Shown: positions 8,068 through 16,470, numbered from the stretch's first letter. The stretch is 64,000 nt of DNA from Myroides guanonis (GCF_900114085.1 NZ_FORU01000004.1:134410-198409), one strand, 5' to 3'. Numbers and translations are program-made. Notes: generated by a model not told the origin, from the sequence alone.

Positions 8068-9129
8068 ATGAAAAAATCTAATGTTTTTAAAACCGCCATT
8101 GCTCTTACAACAATTGCTTTATTTGGTACAACAGTAGAAGCAGATGCTTGTACGAGAGTTGTCTATAAAGGTCCAAATAATACAATTATTACTGCTCGAA
8201 GTATGGATTTCTCCATAGCTATACCTTCTAATCTATGGTTGTTTCCCAGAGGAATGGAACGCAACGGTAGTACAGGTAAAAACACTGTTAAATGGACTTC
8301 TAAGTATGGTAGTATGACTACTAGCTCTTGGGATATAGCAATTTCCGATGGTATGAACGAAAAGGGGCTTGTTGCTAATATGCTCTGGTTGGTTAGTTCT
8401 AAGTATCCTGATTTTTCTAAAGATGGCAAGGGTAAGGATGGTCTTGCTGTTTCTCTTTGGGCACAATACACCTTGGATAATTTTGCTACTGTTGCGGAAG
8501 CGGTTGAAGAGTTTAAAAAAGAAAAATTTGTTATCGTAACGGATTTTATCCCTGGGACTGACAAGTATACGACAGTTCATCTTTCTATTTCTGATGCTAG
8601 TGGTGATAATGCTATTCTGGAATATATCAATGGAAAGCTCGTGATTCATCATGATCCTTCTTATACTGTAATGACCAACGATCCTGTATTTGAAGATCAA
8701 TTGGCGATTAATGAATATTGGAAGGGTATTCCTGGAAATATATTCCTTCCTGGTACAAACAGAGCTGCTGACCGTTATGTTCGTGCTTCTTATTATATTA
8801 AAGCTATTCCTCAAACAGACGATACTAGAATTGCTATTGCAGGGGCTTTTAGTGTTATTAGACAGTGTTCTGTTCCATATGGTATCTCTACGGAGGGGTT
8901 TCCTAATCTTTCTACTACCAGATGGAGAACGGTTTCTGATCAAAAAAATCTAGTTTATTATTATGAAGATGCTCTTAGCCCAAATGCAATTTGGGTTGAT
9001 TTGAAAAAGCTAGATTTTAGTAAAACTGGTAAAGTAAAGAAGCTTGCTTTAGATAAAAACCAGATTTATGCTGGCGAAACATCTCAACAATTTGTTGACA
9101 CTAAACCATTTGTTTTTCAGGGAGTTTAA
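8068..9129 (+). CDS. choloylglycine hydrolase / penicillin V acylase family Ntn hydrolase, exported
   Basis: 353 residues from the ATG at 8068; a frame extension to 8011 lacks support. The signal peptide ends at TVEADA and Cys28 is the next residue, so cleavage would expose Cys as the catalytic N-terminal nucleophile. Family residues fall at the right spacing: Arg44 and Asp47 in TARSMDF correspond to Arg17 and Asp20 of penicillin V acylase/bile salt hydrolase, with the oxyanion-type VMTND and the RYVR segment further on. It should hydrolyse linear amide C-N bonds in the periplasm: penicillin V, N-acyl homoserine lactones, conjugated bile salts or acyl amino acids are known substrates of relatives. 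The true substrate is not decided by sequence. Confidence 0.93.
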   Translation: MKKSNVFKTAIALTTIALFGTTVEADACTRVVYKGPNNTIITARSMDFSIAIPSNLWLFPRGMERNGSTGKNTVKWTSKYGSMTTSSWDIAISDGMNEKGLVANMLWLVSSKYPDFSKDGKGKDGLAVSLWAQYTLDNFATVAEAVEEFKKEKFVIVTDFIPGTDKYTTVHLSISDASGDNAILEYINGKLVIHHDPSYTVMTNDPVFEDQLAINEYWKGIPGNIFLPGTNRAADRYVRASYYIKAIPQTDDTRIAIAGAFSVIRQCSVPYGISTEGFPNLSTTRWRTVSDQKNLVYYYEDALSPNAIWVDLKKLDFSKTGKVKKLALDKNQIYAGETSQQFVDTKPFVFQGV

Positions 9130-9530
9130 GCTGTAAAAGTTTTACTTTTAAAAAGTGTCATCGCATTGATTGAATCTTTAAAAACTTGTTTTTCTTCGTC
9201 TCAAACTTTTAGATGGTAATCTTTTAAAAATTATGTCTGATTAAGGTGTCTAGATTTTCTTGCTTAAGAGTAGTTTTAAGATTGATTATTCCATGTAGTT
9301 TTTTAATTACTTAGATGTTCTTGTGATTTAAGGAAGGGGTTTTATCAATTTTAAGATTTATAGAAATCAGAATACACAGGGTGTTTAAGGTTGTTTTGTT
9401 AGTTAAGTTGTTATTACTTATTATATTATGTGTTTATTTGATTTAAACCTATATCTTTGAATTAACATTTAATTATATTTATTTTATAATAATGTTTTAA
9501 CTATAGACTAACATTTAAAACAGCTTAAGT
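9130..9530. other. intergenic, nothing recognised
   Basis: About 400 bp of very AT-rich DNA between the Ntn hydrolase and the next exported protein. I see no ORF with coding character, no strong hairpin and no repeat family member. A promoter for the 9531 gene is presumably near 9480-9510 but does not match the consensus well. Confidence 0.3.
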
Positions 9531-10334
9531 ATGCTAAGAAAATTATTACTATTTACATTTTTCGGATTAATGCCTATTTGTATTACAGCTCAGGAGAATG
9601 AAACTGATTATGAATTGCGTTCAAACGAGAAAAAAGGATGGATTATTGATAAGGACGGAAATAAGATTGAGGGAATAGTGAAGTTGATGGGAGACGAAGA
9701 TTCACCTTGGGAGAATCAATTGAAAGTGAGATTTATTGCTAATTCCGACATTGACTCAAGTAAAAAAAGACAAAAATTAAAAGTACTTGATGCTAATGAC
9801 TTAAAGGGGTATGCAGCTTATGATGATGATGTATTACGTGAATTTGAGCTTATCAGTTATAAGAATTTTAGAGAAGCTTCTAAAAATGACGGTGGCGGTA
9901 TTGGAGGAAAGATTAAGATGATTAAAAACATATCTCAATCTAGTTATATTGCAGAAGTTCTTGTTAAAGGACCAGTAACTGTATATAGGCTTTATGCTTT
10001 ACCAACCTCTGTTGCTGTTGGAGAGAAAGATATTCAACAAATGGAAAAAGATATTAGAGACATTAAAGGTAATCCAAGTATTTTGGTTTCTAAAAACGGT
10101 AGTAAAGTTGAGGAATTAAATAGTAGTGATTTTAAAAAGTTCACTGAAGATTGTGACTTTGTACGCTCTAAAATGTTGAATAAAGAATATGCTAGCTATA
10201 ATCCAGAGAAAGAAGAAAAGAAAAAATCAAAACTTGGGTCTTTGATTAAAAGTGAAGCTGAGTTAAATGGGTTTAAAGTTCAAAAAATGGCTTATGAAAT
10301 TTTTGCGGACTACAACGCTAATTGCAGTAAGTAG
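9531..10334 (+). CDS. hypothetical exported protein
   Basis: 267 residues with signal peptide (MLRKLLLFTFFGLMPICITA, cleaved before QEN). After it comes a segment GWIIDKDGNKIEGIVKL, a pattern found in many Bacteroidota exported proteins that begin with a small beta-domain ('...G-I-.-G-V-K'). A glycine cluster (GGGIGGK) sits near residue 125. The C-terminus has a Lys/Glu-rich stretch (EKEEKKKSK) and two cysteines. No enzyme motif is seen. It is monocistronic with its own terminator. Confidence 0.75.
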   Translation: MLRKLLLFTFFGLMPICITAQENETDYELRSNEKKGWIIDKDGNKIEGIVKLMGDEDSPWENQLKVRFIANSDIDSSKKRQKLKVLDANDLKGYAAYDDDVLREFELISYKNFREASKNDGGGIGGKIKMIKNISQSSYIAEVLVKGPVTVYRLYALPTSVAVGEKDIQQMEKDIRDIKGNPSILVSKNGSKVEELNSSDFKKFTEDCDFVRSKMLNKEYASYNPEKEEKKKSKLGSLIKSEAELNGFKVQKMAYEIFADYNANCSK

Positions 10335-10365
10335 TATTTTTTATAGTTGACTAAATATTCTAGCT

Positions 10366-10404
10366 ATGGGGCTATCAATAATTTTATTGATAGCCCCATT
10401 TTTT
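10366..10404 (+). terminator. rho-independent terminator
   Basis: GGGGCTATCAATAA at 10368-10381 pairs with TTATTGATAGCCCC, followed by a run of six T at 10399-10404. It lies 32 bp after the 9531 gene's stop codon. Confidence 0.9.
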
Positions 10405-10899
10405 ATATTCTTTACCATACCCTCTATAAAAGATTATTTAATGCTAGATACTAGTATAAGATGTTTTTATGTTAAAAATAATTTATAACAATTTTTGGTG
10501 ATTAATATTTTTTGAGCTATTTTTGACACTATATGTATTGTGTTGCTTATTATTAATATTGTTCCTGTTTTTTATATGGAATTTTTAATTTGTAATAACT
10601 GATGGTATTTAAGTTTAATTTCAAAATTAAACGAATCTTTAGGGGAATTGAGTGATTTTTTTAAAGTTTGTTTTTGTTGAATTTATAATCTTGTTTATCG
10701 CATTCATATACCATCCTTCCTAACATTTAAATAATGGTGGTTTTATAGTTTAGAAAAAGGCTATAACTCACAATTATTACTAACGTATTACGATTTATTT
10801 TATGTATCGGTAATTCATTTTTGAATCCGATATAAATAATTAATGGTTCTAATATTAATCGAGAAATTTTAAATAAAGAAATAATTAAAAAATCAAAAC
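10405..10899. other. intergenic, nothing recognised
   Basis: About 500 bp of AT-rich DNA upstream of the XRE-like regulator. I find no gene. Its length could hold the regulator's control region, but no palindrome stands out. Confidence 0.3.
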
Positions 10900-11283
10900 A
10901 TGGGAGATATAGTATTTACTAATAGATTAAGAAAAATAGCTAAGTCAAAAGGAATCAGTAATAATTTGTTAGCTATTTTAATGGATGTAGATGGTACTAT
11001 GATTACTAGCTGGATGAATAATATTGTCCAACCTAATGAAAAGCAAATAAAACGGTTGACCGAACTATTAGAAGTTAGCTATCAGGACTTGATATTTGAT
11101 GATAGTATAGGAAAAGCTAGATCATTAGAGGATGAGTTTGATAATCTTATTAGAAATAAAAAAATGTCATTAAAGGTTTTGGTAACCGACAAAAAAACGG
11201 GTAAAGCAGAAAAAGTTTATAACCCAAAAATTATAAAGACAATGAAAACGTTAGAAGCTGAATATAAGAAGGCAAAGAAATAG
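10900..11283 (+). CDS. XRE-type helix-turn-helix protein
   Basis: 127 residues. Residues 6-62 fit an HTH_3/XRE domain: RLRKIAKSKGISNNLLA, a middle helix with MITSWMNNIVQPNEKQIKRL, and LLEVSYQDLIF. The remainder (about residues 75-127) is lysine-rich and helical and may dimerise or bind nucleic acid. The recognition helix differs from typical XRE (GTMITSWMNN in place of the usual S-x-I-S-x-W-E), so DNA binding is inferred. No toxin partner is adjacent; a 142-bp tandem repeat follows directly. Confidence 0.8.
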   Translation: MGDIVFTNRLRKIAKSKGISNNLLAILMDVDGTMITSWMNNIVQPNEKQIKRLTELLEVSYQDLIFDDSIGKARSLEDEFDNLIRNKKMSLKVLVTDKKTGKAEKVYNPKIIKTMKTLEAEYKKAKK

Positions 11284-11298
11284 CGAAGGGGGTTGTAT

Positions 11299-11680
11299 GT
11301 TAATTCGTAAATGCGAAGATTCGTTAATTTGTTGGATTGATCATCAAGTTTTAGTTAATGGATTAATATAGTATCGAATCCAGCAATCGGGGTAGTTTAG
11401 AGCAAAGGAGTAAAGGGGCAAAGAGGTTGGATTGAGTATGTTAATCCGTTAATGCAATGATGCGTCGAATTTGTTGGATTTATCTTCAAGTTTTAGTCAA
11501 TGGATTAATATAGTATTGAATCCAGCAATCGGGGTAGTTTAGAGCAAAGGAGTAAAGGGGCAAAGAGGTTGGATTGAGTATGTTAATCCGTTAATGCAAT
11601 GATGCGTCGAATTTGTTGGATTTATCTTCAAGTTTTAGTCAATGGATTAATATAGTATTGAATCCGGCGGGGTGGTTTAG
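11299..11680. repeat. 142-bp tandem repeat, three copies
   Basis: Two units are nearly identical over 142 bp (compare 11401-11542 with 11543 onwards). A third, more diverged and partial copy lies at 11299-11400. Each unit contains the purine-rich block AGCAAAGGAGTAAAGGGGC, a TTAATCCGTTAATGCAATG block, a CAAGTTTTAGTCAATGG block and AATATAGTATTGAATCC. The last copy is cut off in GGCGGGGTGG at the start of the HxlR gene's 3' end. It is composed of the same segments as the dispersed composite repeat elsewhere in the window, but here it is amplified in tandem. No open frame with coding character. Confidence 0.9.
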
Positions 11681-11682
11681 CT

Positions 11683-12066
11683 CTAAGAGGAACTTTTTGT
11701 ATCGCTTTCGGTGTATAAGTTTTTTCTGTAATCGGCTCCCCATTTTGCTATTTCGTCTATAATTGGTTTTAATGTTTCACCATATTTTGTGACTTCATAT
11801 TCTACTGTAATTGGTTTGGTATTGAGTACTGTACGACTTACAAGGTGGTTTATTTCTAGACTTTGTAGTTCTTTTGATAGCATTTTTGCAGCTATACCAT
11901 CGACTTCACGTAAAAGGTCCATAAAACGCATTTTACCTCCCTCCATCAATGTTCCCAATATGTGAAACTTCCATTTTCCTGATAAGATTTCCATTGCGTC
12001 ATTAATAGCATTGAAGTGTGCTTTGCATGTTTCTTTGTTATTTATTTTTGGTTCTTTCTTGGCCAT
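11683..12066 (-). CDS. HxlR family transcriptional regulator
   Basis: 127 residues, typical HxlR/DUF24 length. The conserved winged-helix features are present: AMEILSGKWKFHILGTLMEG, RFMDLLREVDGIAAKMLSKEL (recognition region), then EINHLVSRTV, VEYEVTKYGETLKPII. These regulators act as dimers and usually control a divergent neighbour. Here the divergent gene is a YceI-family lipoprotein and the space between holds two palindromes that look like its operators. The cysteine near the N-terminus (ETCKAHF, Cys14) fits the redox- or electrophile-sensing Cys found in several HxlR-type regulators such as YodB and HypR; sensing is an inference. Confidence 0.93.
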   Translation of the reverse strand: MAKKEPKINNKETCKAHFNAINDAMEILSGKWKFHILGTLMEGGKMRFMDLLREVDGIAAKMLSKELQSLEINHLVSRTVLNTKPITVEYEVTKYGETLKPIIDEIAKWGADYRKNLYTESDTKSSS

Positions 12067-12083
12067 CTCACTTATATTTATTT

Positions 12084-12091
12084 CAAAGTTA
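12084..12091 (-). promoter_or_regulatory. TAnnTTTG -7 element for the HxlR gene
   Basis: Minus strand reads TAACTTTG, a consensus match 18 bp upstream of the HxlR start. The twin operator at 12113-12150 lies just upstream, in position for autoregulation. Confidence 0.45.
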
Positions 12092-12112
12092 CGAAAATAG
12101 GAACATTCTATA

Positions 12113-12150
12113 TAGTTTCCAAGAGGAAAGTAGTTTCCAAAGGGAAACTA
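12113..12150. promoter_or_regulatory. paired palindromic operator between HxlR and YceI genes
   Basis: Two adjoining inverted repeats. At 12131-12150, TAGTTTCC and GGAAACTA are perfect 8-bp arms with a 4-bp spacer. At 12113-12132 the same motif occurs with one mismatch (TAGTTTCC ... GGAAAGTA). Their centres are 18 bp apart, so two dimers would bind nearly the same face. Location between divergent hxlR-type and yceI-type genes makes HxlR the obvious binder; this is inference from position. Confidence 0.75.
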
Positions 12151-12176
12151 ATAGCAATTGTAAAGTACAAGTGTAG

Positions 12177-12184
12177 TAAATTTG
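12177..12184 (+). promoter_or_regulatory. TAnnTTTG -7 element for the YceI gene
   Basis: TAAATTTG, a perfect -7 match, with a TTG at 12158-12160 (16-bp spacer). The ATG is 29 bp further on. The operator pair ends 8 bp before the TTG, a plausible place to affect polymerase binding. Confidence 0.5.
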
Positions 12185-12212
12185 TACCACTTAATTTTTA
12201 ATTTAAAGTACA

Positions 12213-12890
12213 ATGAATAAATTTTTGATTTTAGCGGTAATGGCTTCTGCATTATTAGCTTCATGTGGTGGATCTAACGGAGATAAGGCTCAAGTTGCAA
12301 CTGAACAACAAGTTGCTGAACAAAAAGGTTCAACTTATACGGTTGATACTGCTACTAGTTCAGTGAATTGGAAAGGTTACCATAAAGGTGGTTTTGATCC
12401 AAGATTTGGTACTCTTAAAACAGAAGGTGTTGTTTCTGTTGAAAATGCTGCTATTACTGGAGGTTCATTCACTATTGATATGAATTCAATTGCGACTGAC
12501 GAAAGTTCTGTTGATCCAATTACTACTGGTGGGAAAACTGCTGCTGATTTAGACGGGCATTTGAAAAATGCTGATTTCTTTGAAGTTGAAAAATACCCTA
12601 CTGCTAAGTTTGAAATTACAGAAGTAAAAGCTTTTGATGCTGCTACTGAGAAAAGTGTTTTAGAGGGTGCTACTAATGTAATTAGCGGTAATCTTACTAT
12701 TAAAGATAAAACTGTAAATGTTAGTTTCCCTGCGAAAGTAGCTGTTTCTGAGAATGAAGTTAGCTTACAATCAAACTTCACTATCAATAGACAAGATTGG
12801 GGATTGACTTACGGTACTGAAGGTGATGCTAAAGACTGGATGATTTCGCAAGAAGTAGATATGGAATTAAACATTGTTGCTAAACAATAA
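12213..12890 (+). CDS. YceI family lipoprotein
   Basis: 225 residues. Signal peptide with lipobox LLASC, so Cys17 is probably lipidated. The mature part, after a short linker, matches the YceI lipocalin-like fold: YTVDTATSSVNWKGYHKGG at the start, then TLKTEGVVSVENAAITGG, LDGHLKNADFFEVEKYPTAKFEI and, near the end, INRQDWGLTYG. Members bind polyisoprenoids or other hydrophobic ligands in the envelope. It is divergent from an HxlR regulator and preceded by twin operators, so it is likely induced by an envelope or electrophile signal. Its own terminator follows. Confidence 0.95.
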   Translation: MNKFLILAVMASALLASCGGSNGDKAQVATEQQVAEQKGSTYTVDTATSSVNWKGYHKGGFDPRFGTLKTEGVVSVENAAITGGSFTIDMNSIATDESSVDPITTGGKTAADLDGHLKNADFFEVEKYPTAKFEITEVKAFDAATEKSVLEGATNVISGNLTIKDKTVNVSFPAKVAVSENEVSLQSNFTINRQDWGLTYGTEGDAKDWMISQEVDMELNIVAKQ

Positions 12891-12960
12891 TTATACAATA
12901 GACTTCTTTTCTTACTAATGAAGTATGAGACTTTAGTTTATTCTTTAGTTTTTATTAATT

Positions 12961-12996
12961 AAAAGCCTTTCCTATTATCTAGGAAAGGCTTTTTTA
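12961..12996. terminator. bidirectional terminator
   Basis: AAAAGCCTTTCCTA at 12961-12974 pairs with TAGGAAAGGCTTTT at 12980-12993, with T-runs on either strand. It separates the YceI gene (+) from the convergent acetyltransferase gene (-). Confidence 0.9.
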
Positions 12997-13035
12997 TGAT
13001 TCTGAATGACAGTTAGTTTTAGGTTTATTATGTAT

Positions 13036-13872
13036 TTATAAAACCTTAATCATCTCATATTGGTTGATTCTATTAACGAGTCCTTGCTTTTCGAAGAATA
13101 GTTTTACATTTTGTGCTCGTTCGTCTATATTGTTTATTCTCGCTTCTTCTTTTAATAATCTTTTTCCAACTTGTTCCATTAGTTGTGTTCCTATTCCTCT
13201 TCTTCTGAAATTTGGGGCTACTGCTATTTGAGATATCTTTTTGCCTTTACTATTGAATATAATATATCCAACTAGTTCGTCATTGACAAACGATCCAAAT
13301 GCTTCTTGTTTTACAGTTTCCATACTTTGGTTGTCATTCTGCCAACTTGGTATTACATCCCAAAAGGTTTGAAGTACATCCCATGGAAGGGTTTTCATTT
13401 CTTCGATTTTTATGGGATTAGTGCTTGCTTGAGTTTTGATTTCTCCGCCAAAACACAATAATTTTCGATTTACTACAAATCCGTTTTTTTCGTAAGAACG
13501 AATTGCGGGTAAATTATTTTCTATTACTTCTAATACTATTTTTTCTGCTTGTTCTACTTTTAAGTATGGGAGTATGTAGTCATACATTTTACCTATTAAT
13601 CCTTGTCCTCTATGTTTGGGTATTATCCCAGTTCCTGCGTTATAAATGGATTTTTTACTGTTTATTTCACGTACACCGTGCATAATGAAAGCAACAAGAT
13701 TTTCTTCTTCAAATACTCCTATTGACCATTCTAATTGAATGTTTTCTTGGGTTATTTTGAATTCTAATTGTTCTTCATTGAGTTTGAATGGAACTATATA
13801 ATCCGCAAAAGCGTCATTGAAAGTCTTTAGTAGAGATGTTTTGTCTTGTTGTGTTAAGCGACGTATGTGCAT
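13036..13872 (-). CDS. protein with two GNAT acetyltransferase domains
   Basis: 278 residues. The N-terminal GNAT domain (residues 1-140) carries the acetyl-CoA loop GIIPKHRGQGLIGKMYDY with the Q/RxxGxG/A pattern, followed by LEVIENNLPAIRSYEKNGF. The C-terminal half (about 165-278) has a second GNAT core with QIAVAPNFRRRGIGTQLMEQ and NVKLFFEKQGL. Both appear intact, so this is a tandem-GNAT protein; the substrate is unknown. It is convergent with the YceI gene and likely monocistronic. Confidence 0.92.
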   Translation of the reverse strand: MHIRRLTQQDKTSLLKTFNDAFADYIVPFKLNEEQLEFKITQENIQLEWSIGVFEEENLVAFIMHGVREINSKKSIYNAGTGIIPKHRGQGLIGKMYDYILPYLKVEQAEKIVLEVIENNLPAIRSYEKNGFVVNRKLLCFGGEIKTQASTNPIKIEEMKTLPWDVLQTFWDVIPSWQNDNQSMETVKQEAFGSFVNDELVGYIIFNSKGKKISQIAVAPNFRRRGIGTQLMEQVGKRLLKEEARINNIDERAQNVKLFFEKQGLVNRINQYEMIKVL

Positions 13873-13972
13873 TTTTAGAAAATTACTTTGGTAGTTCGTT
13901 GATTCGTAAATTTAGTAATTTTTAGTTTGCAAAAATTGTAATCATTAAGCAAAGGGATTTAGTAGTTATAAA

Positions 13973-14704
13973 TTATCGTTTAAAAAGCCTATCAAACCAT
14001 CTTATGTTTGTTCGATATTTCGTCATAATTTCTTTAAAAAGGAGTGAGGATGATGGGGGTGTTAATACTACGGCACTCGCATTGCTTTTTATTGTTTTAT
14101 CTAAGGATTCTATAGATTGCCCTGCTGTTGATATACAGGGTGTTTTCGGATAGGTTTTGCGCAAATGGTTTAATAGTTCGTTTGTTTGGTTTCCTCCTGT
14201 TACATTGAATATATCTACTCCTGAATCAATCCTCTTTTGAAAATCAAAATCCATTGTGCTGATACTTGAGATTATCGGAATGGTTATTTGTTGTTTCATT
14301 TTTTTGATGTCTTCATTTTTGAACGGCTGATTTACTATCACAGCGCAAGCTCCTAGTTTTTCTGCTTCAACTGCCATTTGTATAGAAACCGCTCCTTGTG
14401 TTACTCCACCTCCTACACCACAAATAACTGGCTTGTTGCTAAATTTTATGATGGTTTCCATTATTTTCTCTGAAGGGGAAAATGGATAAACTGCTAAGAT
14501 AGCATCGCAATTACTGTTTTCTATTAGAGCTAAGTCTGTTGAGAATAATATAGATTTTACTTTTTGTCCGTTCAAGTCTATTCCCTCACAATATTCATGT
14601 ATTAGTAATGGAGCATTAAGTTTTTTAGATTTTTTCTTTCTAATACCTATTCTAGTTAATAAATCAGTTTTATTGGAAAGGTTCCATATTGATATATGAT
14701 TCAT
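13973..14704 (-). CDS. TIM-barrel-like protein of unknown function
   Basis: 243 residues with alternating beta/alpha pattern. Phosphate-binding-type loops are visible: VICGVGGGVTQG (around residue 95), SSISTMDFDFQKRIDSGVDIFNVTGG and CISTAGQS. This resembles TIM-barrel phosphate-binding proteins (ThiG / KDPG-aldolase / DUF561-type), and relatives are sometimes labelled just 'hydrolase'. No catalytic lysine or acid can be assigned with certainty. Cytoplasmic; no neighbours suggest a pathway. Confidence 0.6.
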   Translation of the reverse strand: MNHISIWNLSNKTDLLTRIGIRKKKSKKLNAPLLIHEYCEGIDLNGQKVKSILFSTDLALIENSNCDAILAVYPFSPSEKIMETIIKFSNKPVICGVGGGVTQGAVSIQMAVEAEKLGACAVIVNQPFKNEDIKKMKQQITIPIISSISTMDFDFQKRIDSGVDIFNVTGGNQTNELLNHLRKTYPKTPCISTAGQSIESLDKTIKSNASAVVLTPPSSSLLFKEIMTKYRTNIRWFDRLFKR

Positions 14705-14739
14705 AACACTTCTTCTTTTGTTAGACTTTTGGTTTCCTA

Positions 14740-14747
14740 CAAACTTA
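14740..14747 (-). promoter_or_regulatory. TAnnTTTG -7 element for the 13973-14704 gene
   Basis: Minus strand reads TAAGTTTG, 36 bp upstream of the start at 14704. No clear -33 TTG at the ideal distance. Confidence 0.4.
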
Positions 14748-14888
14748 TCTTATATGAGGTATTGAAAAATAGATCATGTAGTTAATGGCTTTAATTATGG
14801 AACAAACAGTGTTTTTTTTGTATCAAAGTTTTCTTGGTTGTTGTGGTTTTGCGATTTTTTGGGAATAAAAGTTATTGATTGTATTTAT

Positions 14889-14926
14889 TAAAAAAGCCTT
14901 TCTTATTTTTAATAAGAAAGGCTTTT
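14889..14926 (-). terminator. terminator of the zf-TFIIB gene
   Basis: AAAAGCCTTTCTTATT at 14892-14907 pairs with AATAAGAAAGGCTTTT at 14911-14926. On the minus strand the T-rich tail comes after the stem, 22 bp past the stop codon of the 14948 gene. Confidence 0.88.
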
Positions 14927-14947
14927 GATATGATTTGCTATTATATT

Positions 14948-15202
14948 CTAAAGGTCGAACAAATCGCTTAGAAAAGAACTTTTTTTCTTGTAAGGAGTGT
15001 TTTTGTGAGAGTTATTATCATAAGATTGATTGTGTCCTCTTTCAAATGTGTTTTTCTGTTCATAGGGTTCCGTTGAACGCTCAATGATTTTCTCAAGTTC
15101 TCCACGATCTAACCATATGCCTCGGCAACTTGGACAGTAATCGATTTCAATACCTTTTTTTTCACTCATTAGTAGCGTTTCATTACAACTTGGACATTTC
15201 AT
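14948..15202 (-). CDS. small zinc-ribbon protein (zf-TFIIB type)
   Basis: 84 residues. The N-terminal 40 residues form a zinc ribbon: MKCPSCNETLLM, then YCPSCRGIWLDRGELEKI, i.e. CxxC-x(n)-CxxC with the family's WLDxGEL tail. The remaining half is low-complexity and polar (His, Asn, Lys, Ser). Family members are small proteins of unclear role, named after TFIIB-like zinc fingers. Start at 15202 is supported by a TATATTTG element on the minus strand at 15234-15241. Confidence 0.9.
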   Translation of the reverse strand: MKCPSCNETLLMSEKKGIEIDYCPSCRGIWLDRGELEKIIERSTEPYEQKNTFERGHNQSYDNNSHKNTPYKKKSSFLSDLFDL

Positions 15203-15233
15203 ATAATCTAAGGTTTAATTTATGGTTAAGAGT

Positions 15234-15241
15234 CAAATATA
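15234..15241 (-). promoter_or_regulatory. TAnnTTTG -7 element for the zf-TFIIB gene
   Basis: Minus strand reads TATATTTG, 31 bp upstream of the start codon. Confidence 0.5.
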
Positions 15242-15515
15242 ATGTTTTTGTATATACGCTTATTTAGATTTATTAATGATTGCCGTTATTTATGAATTAA
15301 ATAACATGATTGCCTCTTCATTGGAATAAATTGGTTAAATGTGTAGTTGAAGTATTCAGTAGGAAAGGTTATTAATTGTGTTTTTAATTTCTTGTCAATT
15401 AGTTTTTTGATGTTTGTTTTCTCATTTAATGACATCATTTAACATTAATATTATATCAGTAATTGAAATTTTCTAGTAAAAAGGTCGTTGTAATTATTAA
15501 TCCAAAATATTATTT
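15242..15515. other. intergenic, nothing recognised
   Basis: AT-rich spacer between the divergently transcribed zinc-ribbon and sterol-desaturase-family genes. Apart from the minus-strand promoter at its left edge, no feature is seen. Confidence 0.3.
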
Positions 15516-16424
15516 ATGCATAGATTATTTGGCGCACAACCCATTCCTTATGAAGATATTGATAGACTAGAACAACAATCAGGTGATTTGATAGTATATG
15601 CTATTCCTCTCATGGCTTTTTTTACACTCCTTGAAATATGGTATTCTTGGCATTCTCAAAAAAGAAATTACGATACGAAAGAAAGTTTAGGGTCTTTATT
15701 TGCGGGACTGGGTAATGTTGTAATTAATTTATTTTTCAAAGTTGGTTTGATTTATGGGTCGATTTACATTTATAATTTAGTACCGTGGAGGATGGAACTA
15801 AACTGGTGGACGATGATTCCTTGTTTGTTAATGTTTGACTTTTGTAGCTATTGGGCTCATAGGATTTCTCATTTTAATCGTTTCTTTTGGGCTACTCATG
15901 TGATTCATCACAGTGCTGATAATTACAATTTGACAGTGTCTTTTAGGTTGAGTTGGGTTCAGCATTTCAAGATTTTATTTTTTCTTCCTGTTGCTTTTTT
16001 AGGTTTTCATCCTGTGGTCTTTTTTCTTGTAAATCAGATTTCTGTTCTTTTTCAGTTTTGGCAACATACTGAGTATATTGGAAAGCTTCATCCTATTGTT
16101 GAAAGGTTTATTGTTACTCCTTCTAATCATAGGGTTCATCATGGTTCTGATGAGAAATATATAGATAAGAACTTTGGTGCTATTTTTATTTTTTGGGATA
16201 GACTCTTGGGGACTTATCAGATTGAGGAGGAAAAACCTACTTATGGTATCACGACTAAAATGGAGAATAAATTGAATCCTTTGCACTTGAATTTTCATGA
16301 GTATGAAGATATGCTAGAGGATGTAAAGCAGGCAAAATCTTTTAAGGATAAGTTGTTTTTTGTTTTTGGGAGTCCTGGAAGAATCGCACAGGTTAAAAAG
16401 AAGAAACAGTCTGATGCCGCATGA
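15516..16424 (+). CDS. sterol desaturase / fatty acid hydroxylase family membrane protein
   Basis: 302 residues with four or more hydrophobic helices. The di-iron histidine clusters of the family are present in order: HRISH and HVIHHS (residues about 120-140), then NHRVHHGSD (near 208). It should use O2 and a diiron centre to hydroxylate or desaturate a lipid chain in the inner membrane. Substrate could be a fatty acyl, alkylglycerol-like or carotenoid-type lipid; sequence alone does not say. The C-terminal 60 residues are cytosolic-looking. Monocistronic. Confidence 0.92.
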   Translation: MHRLFGAQPIPYEDIDRLEQQSGDLIVYAIPLMAFFTLLEIWYSWHSQKRNYDTKESLGSLFAGLGNVVINLFFKVGLIYGSIYIYNLVPWRMELNWWTMIPCLLMFDFCSYWAHRISHFNRFFWATHVIHHSADNYNLTVSFRLSWVQHFKILFFLPVAFLGFHPVVFFLVNQISVLFQFWQHTEYIGKLHPIVERFIVTPSNHRVHHGSDEKYIDKNFGAIFIFWDRLLGTYQIEEEKPTYGITTKMENKLNPLHLNFHEYEDMLEDVKQAKSFKDKLFFVFGSPGRIAQVKKKKQSDAA

Positions 16425-16470
16425 TAGTTTCTTTTAACTAGTTCGCTGATTGTATTTTTAGGTTTTGTAG

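Noticed and set aside
8233..8943. 236-codon frame opposite the Ntn hydrolase
   Set aside because: Shadow frame; the plus-strand gene has all catalytic residues and a signal peptide.
12016..12201. 61-codon open frame over the hxlR start and operators
   Set aside because: It overlaps the HxlR gene's start and both operators; amino acid composition is that of intergenic DNA.
12377..12787. 136-codon frame opposite the YceI gene
   Set aside because: Shadow of the YceI gene on the other strand.
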